Below, piece by piece: positions 57,801-64,000 of a stretch of 64,000 nt of DNA. The DNA lies in assembly GCA_034620365.1 (NCBI GenBank), contig JAQGEQ010000084.1, forward strand, positions 1,116,001 through 1,180,000, written 5' to 3'. Under the pieces are notes generated by a model. It worked only from the letters and a program-made list of their open reading frames with translations. It had not been told where the DNA came from and searched no databases. Positions within the stretch are counted from its first letter, which is position 1. Each line of letters starts with the position of its first letter. The translations under genes and the position numbers were made by a program. Source of the stretch: Pegea sp. RAD2-039. Taxonomy: Eukaryota > Chordata > Thaliacea > Salpida > Salpidae.

Positions 57801-60800
57801 TCACAATGTAAATAAAAGTATGATCACTTCTATATATTTGATGTGAATTTCTACTTTATGATAAGTGATTTGAAAGATAATAAATTCCACAACATAAAAT
57901 TTTGTTACTTGAAGCGAGCAGAAATATTTTCACCTTAATGTTTGTTAAAGATAAAATCGATAACAAAAACAAGTAAGTCAGTAAAAGCTTCATAGGCATG
58001 ACAACCAGCACATCAATATGGAAGACACAGTTGTACCACTCAATATTTTTTCCGTGTAATTATGTAGCTCTGAAAATGAATAAATTTTTGGTTGGATTAA
58101 CCTTAAGATCAGTTTTTTTAATCGTTAATCTATGAGATTATTATCTGTTAATGAACAGCATGCTTCCTTTAAACCATATCATCCTATTTGATTTAATTTT
58201 ACCTTCTACTAATGAATAAAGGATAGTAAGAATTTTTGGGCTTAATGTTTAACCAAGTTAACTGTTTGTGTTCATCTTAGCTAAAATGTTGTCTTCTGAA
58301 TTTTTCAATCTCAATATCACGTGATTGGTAAACCTGTATTTTGCTCGGCAGGTGTAATAAGTTTCATATAGCAAACCAAACAAAACCACTCTTCAAAGGC
58401 TAACTGGAATAACAAATGGAGCTTTTAGAATGACAGAGAAGTTAAAATTTGTCAACAAAACCAAATATTTTGACTTCATCCATGTTTTAAAATATATTTT
58501 CAAAATACTTTTGTACAATCGAGAAATAGCTGCAAAATCAGCAAAATTTATTAAGATATGTCTTATCTTTTAATATTTGTATAATGTTTTTTTATATATC
58601 AAAGTCAATAGGCCGTTTGATTAAGTTTTCTTTGAATGTTGATATAATTTAGTCTTTGAACATACGCTTTAGTTAATTATCATTTTACACTTTAAAAGAA
58701 AACTCCCTAAGCTAAAATCTATGATAAGCATTTTGAAATTAAATAAAATGAAAGTAAATTAAATTAGCTTACTTAGAATATTTTCATACTTGGAACAGTT
58801 TTACTTTTTTCAAAATTACTTTTTTCTTTATTTAAAAGCAAATATTTCATTACTAATTATTTTTATAGTGCTTATATATATCTACACTGCTAATTATATC
58901 ATAATTAATTGCTTAAGATCTTTCAACCACGTGATTAATAGCCGATGAAAAATAATTTGCCAAAGCTTATACTTAACTTTAAAATAGTTTTATATCTTTG
59001 CACGAACAGCTAAAAGTTTCTCTACATTATTAGTCGTGTTCAATTTAGTTTAAAATATAAGCTGAAACGTTATTTACTTCAGTTTATAAAGTTACAGTAG
59101 TAGGCATTTTCTAGACTATGATGTTGGCTTCAAAGTGAATTCGTTCCTTTATAATTTCATGAGCCAATATTATCAGCAGACTGATTAAGTTTTAAATCAT
59201 TATTAAGTTTAAATGAATAGAGATTACGTGTTTTGAATATGCTAATCATTCATAAGCTTCTTATAGGACTTTACGTGGCAACTTTGTTATCTAAAGTTGT
59301 TTTACATCAAGCATCTTGTCTTTCAACTCTTTGAAGTTTGCTTTCACAGATAGGACACAACCTACCCGCTCATCTGAAGTGTTCATGACGCTACAGTAGA
59401 CTTCAAACATGATTGCCCCATTCACTAGGTAGTTGAACAGATTTAAATCTCAATTTTCTTCTATTACTAGAAGGTTTTTTGAAAACTAAAATTAGCAAGT
59501 CAAAAGTAGAATTTTAAATCAAAAAACTTTTATTAAATTTAATCTTAAAGCTTCTTATGTAACTTCTAACTTACGTTTATCTATAATAATTGGAGATTAA
59601 TTTTAAGCCTATCACGAAATTTAAGTAATTTATTTTTATAGAGGCTCATAACTTTGCTGATTTGTTCGTTGCTTATATAATTAAACAGTGTACCTGTCTA
59701 AAATAACTCTTGTATAGATAAAACAGTGGCAAGGTGTGGAGTGCACTTATGTTTTAGATTTCAATAATCACCTGTTTATCAAGTATAACAATTTAAACAA
59801 ACATTTTTAAAAACAAACTTTTTTATGGAGTACTTAATATCTAATTAACAGAATTATCGTTTGAAATGAAACCCATGATTAAGATTATACGACCAGCCTT
59901 TTTTACTGCTATTATGTATTTATCAAATATCTTGTGCAAGCCGTGACATTCACCATTATTTTTCAGAAATTTAAATTTTCCAGAACCCTAGATAGATAAT
60001 TTGATCGAAAATATTGAAAAAGAGATAAAAGTTATGACATTAGCTGACTTGAATGATAAATGCTAAGTTCTTTAACAAATGTTTTTAGTGACAGATGTAC
60101 TAATACCAATATATATCATAAGTAACAAATTGCATAAGAAATAACAAAGCTATTTCAATTTTATGTGAAATAATATTATCTGTTAACAGGCACTCAAATT
60201 TAGTTGCCTTCTGCTATGTGTTTCGTGTAAATAAAAGTTATGCTATAATTTTAAGTTTTTTCAAAGTTTTCTCAAAATCGATGAATAAGAACATCTAAAA
60301 ATACTTCTAGAACATACGCAATCAGTTGGTCGGTATTAGTGTATTTGAAGTATTAGTTTTTGATGAGATATATTAAACGTTTGACAAATCATCTGATTAA
60401 CAACTCGCAAATGGTCTGGTTTTTACAGTCACAACCAGCCTAATTCTATTTAAAAATCAAGTTACATCAGCATCAATTAAAATTCTCAAAAAACTAAAAG
60501 AGATTTCTTCGAATTACGCTTAAGATAAAATTAAAACAATTTAATTATTTTATTCTATAGAATCCCGAGCTTTATATTGGATCTGATAGATTTATTTAAA
60601 CCGTTTTAACTTTATTTTCTGTTCAACCATTTAATCACTTAAATGAAAAACTTTAATAGAAATGTAATTTGACAAATACTCACGTACAGCGTTTTATACT
60701 TTCTGTTAGTCACTTCAACTTATTGAAAAGATTTTTCATTTGCATTTGATAGCAACTGATCCACGCAAAAGCACCCCCATAGTAAAAAGTCTTTTGAGCC

Positions 60801-63775
60801 GTTTACTTGGTGGCAAACCAATCTGCAATTCAATACATAACATTATTTAAAAGCTTCAAGCTTTATTTATGGAATCACAATTAAATACCTCAATTAAATT
60901 TGGTTGAAGCTATTTATATTTTCACAATAGGAAACCATTTTTTGCTGCTTTTGCTTTACTTTAAGACGGTTTATAAAATGATAAAAACAGCTTCTCGAGT
61001 GACTTATTATAAGTAAACGACATTACGAATTGTAATAAACGGAGAACAGATTAATTTTGTAACAGTAAAAAAGAGAAAAGTACACAAAGTTTGATCCTAT
61101 TTCTAAGCTTATAAATTGACATGCCAGTAAGTAGTTGTAAACTGTTGAAACAAAAACTTATCAAGCTAATAAAAAATCACAATAATTTAAGCAAGTACTG
61201 ATATTTAACACCTAAAAAATTAATTCAAGTACTTTCAAGCTTTAAGAATTTGTGACAAAACATTAAACAATTAACTTCAGTATTAACATCGATTTTCAAT
61301 TAGACTTTTTAAAATATCCAATTACAAATTACAATTTTTTATTGGTTGTTTTCTTTACAAGTATCTGAAAATACTGAAAGTTTTTACTTTACAAATCGAT
61401 AATTAAAAAAACTAATTAGAAAATACTCAAGCAAAATAAATTTATAAAAATAAATGAAATATGATTATTATTTTGCAAACTTTTTGCTATTCTTAAGTAC
61501 TTATTGTTTTTTAAGCTTGACTGGTATTTACATAAATATTACATTAAGTACAGGCAAACTATTAAGTCAAATACGGTTATTTTGATAAAAGCATCGGTCC
61601 ATTATAATTTTTTTTCATAATGCAAGAGAACATTAGTGGTAAGTCACTCAAGGAAACTAGATCAGTAAGCAAACTGAATAAAAATAGAACAATTGAATGC
61701 ACTTAAAGATCAAAACATAAAACAAAACGAGAACACATTTAATTAAATTAGCAATGTTTTTGGATACTAACTTTATTCAAGTCTTGACTTGTGCTGAATT
61801 TTAAAACTAATTTTCTGCAAGTATTGTGCAAAGTAATTTTTTGCTTTTATAGTACCACACACAAATATCAACTGAGTATACAGTACTGAGTGTTTAAGAT
61901 GAAGTTCTGAAAATGCTTTTAGTAATTTAGTATCTCATTTAGTAAATGAATTGCTGAAAATGTTTTTAAGAAAGGCAAAACAATAATCAGTGTTACAAAA
62001 AACTTGTTGATATGTTCATTTAAATAAAGTCAACTAAAAATTAAATATCCAAGTTTCATCTTTAAAAAATTAGGCTAATTGACAAAAATATTTAATTAAC
62101 TTATTTGACTTAGTTCATTTCACTTGATAAAGCTTAAACGTCGTAGTTGTCTGGTAAAAGCTTTTTCAATCGTAAGCTCAGAACAAAAGATTAATAAAAA
62201 GCCATTTTTATAGTTAACACCTTGACATTTAAAACTACCTTGTCACATATTCAAGAAAGAGATAAATAGGTATGAGTTACAGACAACTCTTGAGTTTAAT
62301 GATTGAGAGTGCAAAGGACTCAACTGCTCAATGCAGACATACAGAGCTTCATGCAATAAAGCGTGGATATGCCTCCAAAAATTGAGGCTAGCTCAAAAAA
62401 GATTGACTAGAAACAAAATTACAAGCTTGTCAAAATTATGAAAGAATGGTGCTGAAAAAAAAAACAATCTCAGAATTTCTAGTTTATTTCAATTTGTTCT
62501 AATTTTTTTTAAATATTATTTTATTATCTAATTAAAATAAAATTAACTTATCTAATTAGCCTTAGAGCTCCTGTAAAGTATTTATCTGTGCGTTTGATTA
62601 ATTTACAAATAAAAACTTTGGTTGTGTGCTATCAGTAAATGGTCAGATAGAATTACTTAAGAAAAACAGACCGATAAATTAATAGCAAATAAATTACCAC
62701 AAACAATCACAAACAGTATACTTTCAAAGCTTGACATACAAACTTGTTGTTATTTGCTTAAAATACTAATTAGTAAACAAGGTTTTGCAATAAAAGTTTT
62801 AGAACTTATTTTTAATTAAAGTTTAAAATTTTAGAAGATTTTAGCGATAAAAACAACAAAATTAATAATTACTGAAAACTTGTATTGATTTAGAAATTAA
62901 AAATATTTTACTTAGCTATAACTTTTAAGAATAAATGGTTTAAGGTATTATTATAGTTTAGAAAAAAGCCAGTTCAGATTGCATATCTATTTTGTCTGTA
63001 TGAACTTATTTTACAAGCTAAACAAAATAGTATTTATTTAAAGTAATGTAAAACTAATTTTGACCCAGACAAAAGTTGAAAAATATATAGTAATCTTAAA
63101 TACTGAATTTGTAAAAAGTGACATCTAAATGTTCGATATTGACAAAAAAAAATTTTTGATAAAAGTTATTAGTTTAATTAATAAAAATATATGACCAAAA
63201 AAAATCGTTTTAACTGATGTCCATTTCTTAATTTCAAAAGTTTAAAAGTATAAAATGCTGTTTGTTTTTCTTTGGTGAGTATCAATTTCTTATTTTACTA
63301 TTTTCAAAATCAACTTGTTGGACTAAAATAAATTTGATGAAATTGATCAACTTCAGGTGATTTCAATTTCATGTTAACTAAACCTTTTCGATTGAAGCTA
63401 TGAAAAAAGAGCAAGTCATGGGAGACTGAGAAAGCAAATAAAAATCAAATTGTTGCAAGATTTTCGATCTATAGCAGATAGCTGAGTTTACATTTAAAGG
63501 ATTAAATTCTTGTAAAGATGGCGTCAAGCATCTTACTTGAAGATTAAAAATTAAATAAAGAGATTGAGTGAAATCGAAAACCAGTTTTAAGATAAATGAC
63601 AACTTTAAGACACTTACTAAACTTATCGTCACCTACTAAAAATGGAAATTTTATCATTTTTGACTTTTCGAGTTTTGATACTTGTTATGCTTCAGTAACT
63701 GCTAAGTCTGTTATCGATTAATAACATTAAATTTTTGTTATTTAAGTGCTACTTGACAGTAGGTCATTTAAAGTG

Positions 63776-64000
63776 ATGTTAAAAATAAGTAGACAAGGTG
63801 ATGACGAAATCAACATTGTTGTCACTTGGAAGAAAAACAGCGAATTTGTCGATGGATTTTGTAGTACATTAGAAGAATTCTTGGGAAAAACTGCTAAACG
63901 TAAACCACTCGTCTATAGATCAACGGTAATATGCGAATTGCTGAAGGATTACAAGCAAAATCCCAAAATACTCCTGGGAAAAGGCATCTTTCTTCAGTCT
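63776..64000 (+). CDS. N-terminus of an unidentified protein, cut by window end
   Basis: ATG 63776 opens 75 codons that stay open to the last base of the window, with balanced codon use unlike the AT-rich flank. The sequence begins MLKISRQGDDEINIVVTWKK and ends near YKQNPKILLGKGIFLQS: a mixed charged/hydrophobic cytosolic-type protein with no signal peptide, transmembrane segment or zinc-binding pattern so far. A T-rich stretch ending in GACAG just upstream (about 63759) could be a splice acceptor, so a 5' non-coding exon may lie upstream. I do not recognise the family. That this is a real gene is fairly likely. Confidence 0.6.
   Translation, partial: MLKISRQGDDEINIVVTWKKNSEFVDGFCSTLEEFLGKTAKRKPLVYRSTVICELLKDYKQNPKILLGKGIFLQS

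Larger units (their letters stand above)
53561..63775. other. AT-rich gene desert, possibly a long first intron
   Basis: About 10 kb without a recognised gene. A nuclear-receptor-type motif cluster (54527-54890), a hairpin (54270-54309), a CRE palindrome TGACGTCA (56315-56322) and E-boxes (58318-58323 and 58928-58933) are the only structured items seen. If the donor at 52994 pairs with the acceptor ending at about 63759, the whole stretch is intron; this is inference. Confidence 0.45.

Overview
The window is animal nuclear DNA, very AT-rich by eye. The protein genes are split by GT-AG introns of mostly 44-70 bp, and long stretches hold no gene. Four genes are recognised, all on the + strand: a Polycomb RING-finger protein (PCGF/Psc type), the arginine methyltransferase PRMT9, the UFMylation factor CDK5RAP3 (C53), and the homeobox gene goosecoid (gsc). 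A K50 Gsc homeodomain with an eh1 motif points to a bilaterian. Small introns, low GC and one operon-like gene pair suggest an invertebrate. I cannot name the phylum from sequence alone.

Layout: 393-3640 is a six-exon PCGF gene with a compact RING/RAWUL half and a very long disordered tail in one exon. 3641-27741 is gene-poor and holds a decayed 3' end of a CR1/L2/Jockey-type non-LTR retrotransposon (14890-15620) and a few orphan coding-like patches. 27742-30144 is PRMT9 in a single exon. CDK5RAP3 (10 exons, 30266-32533) begins only 121 bp downstream of it in the same orientation. 32534-38040 is mostly AT-rich and contains one frameshifted coding-like relic. 38353-41951 is goosecoid (4 exons) with a TATA/CRE-like promoter and a 2.7-kb first intron that is unusually GC-rich and full of repeats and palindromes. 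A GC-elevated island follows it (42580-43000), then an unassigned minus-strand open frame with its own AATAAA (43013-43335). 43340-63775 is another gene desert with two compositional islands (52.38-53.56 kb and 54.45-54.90 kb). At the right edge (63776-64000) an unidentified + strand gene starts.

No pathway links the genes. PCGF (chromatin repression) and Gsc (transcriptional repression) are developmental regulators. PRMT9 (splicing-factor methylation) and CDK5RAP3 (UFMylation/ER-phagy) are housekeeping genes that may share a transcript. The most interesting unexplained material is the repeated CRE-like palindrome (GATGACGTCATC and relatives) in coding, intronic and intergenic DNA, the repeated elements in the gsc intron, and the unassigned minus-strand frame downstream of gsc. 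I did not recognise a wholly new multi-gene system.
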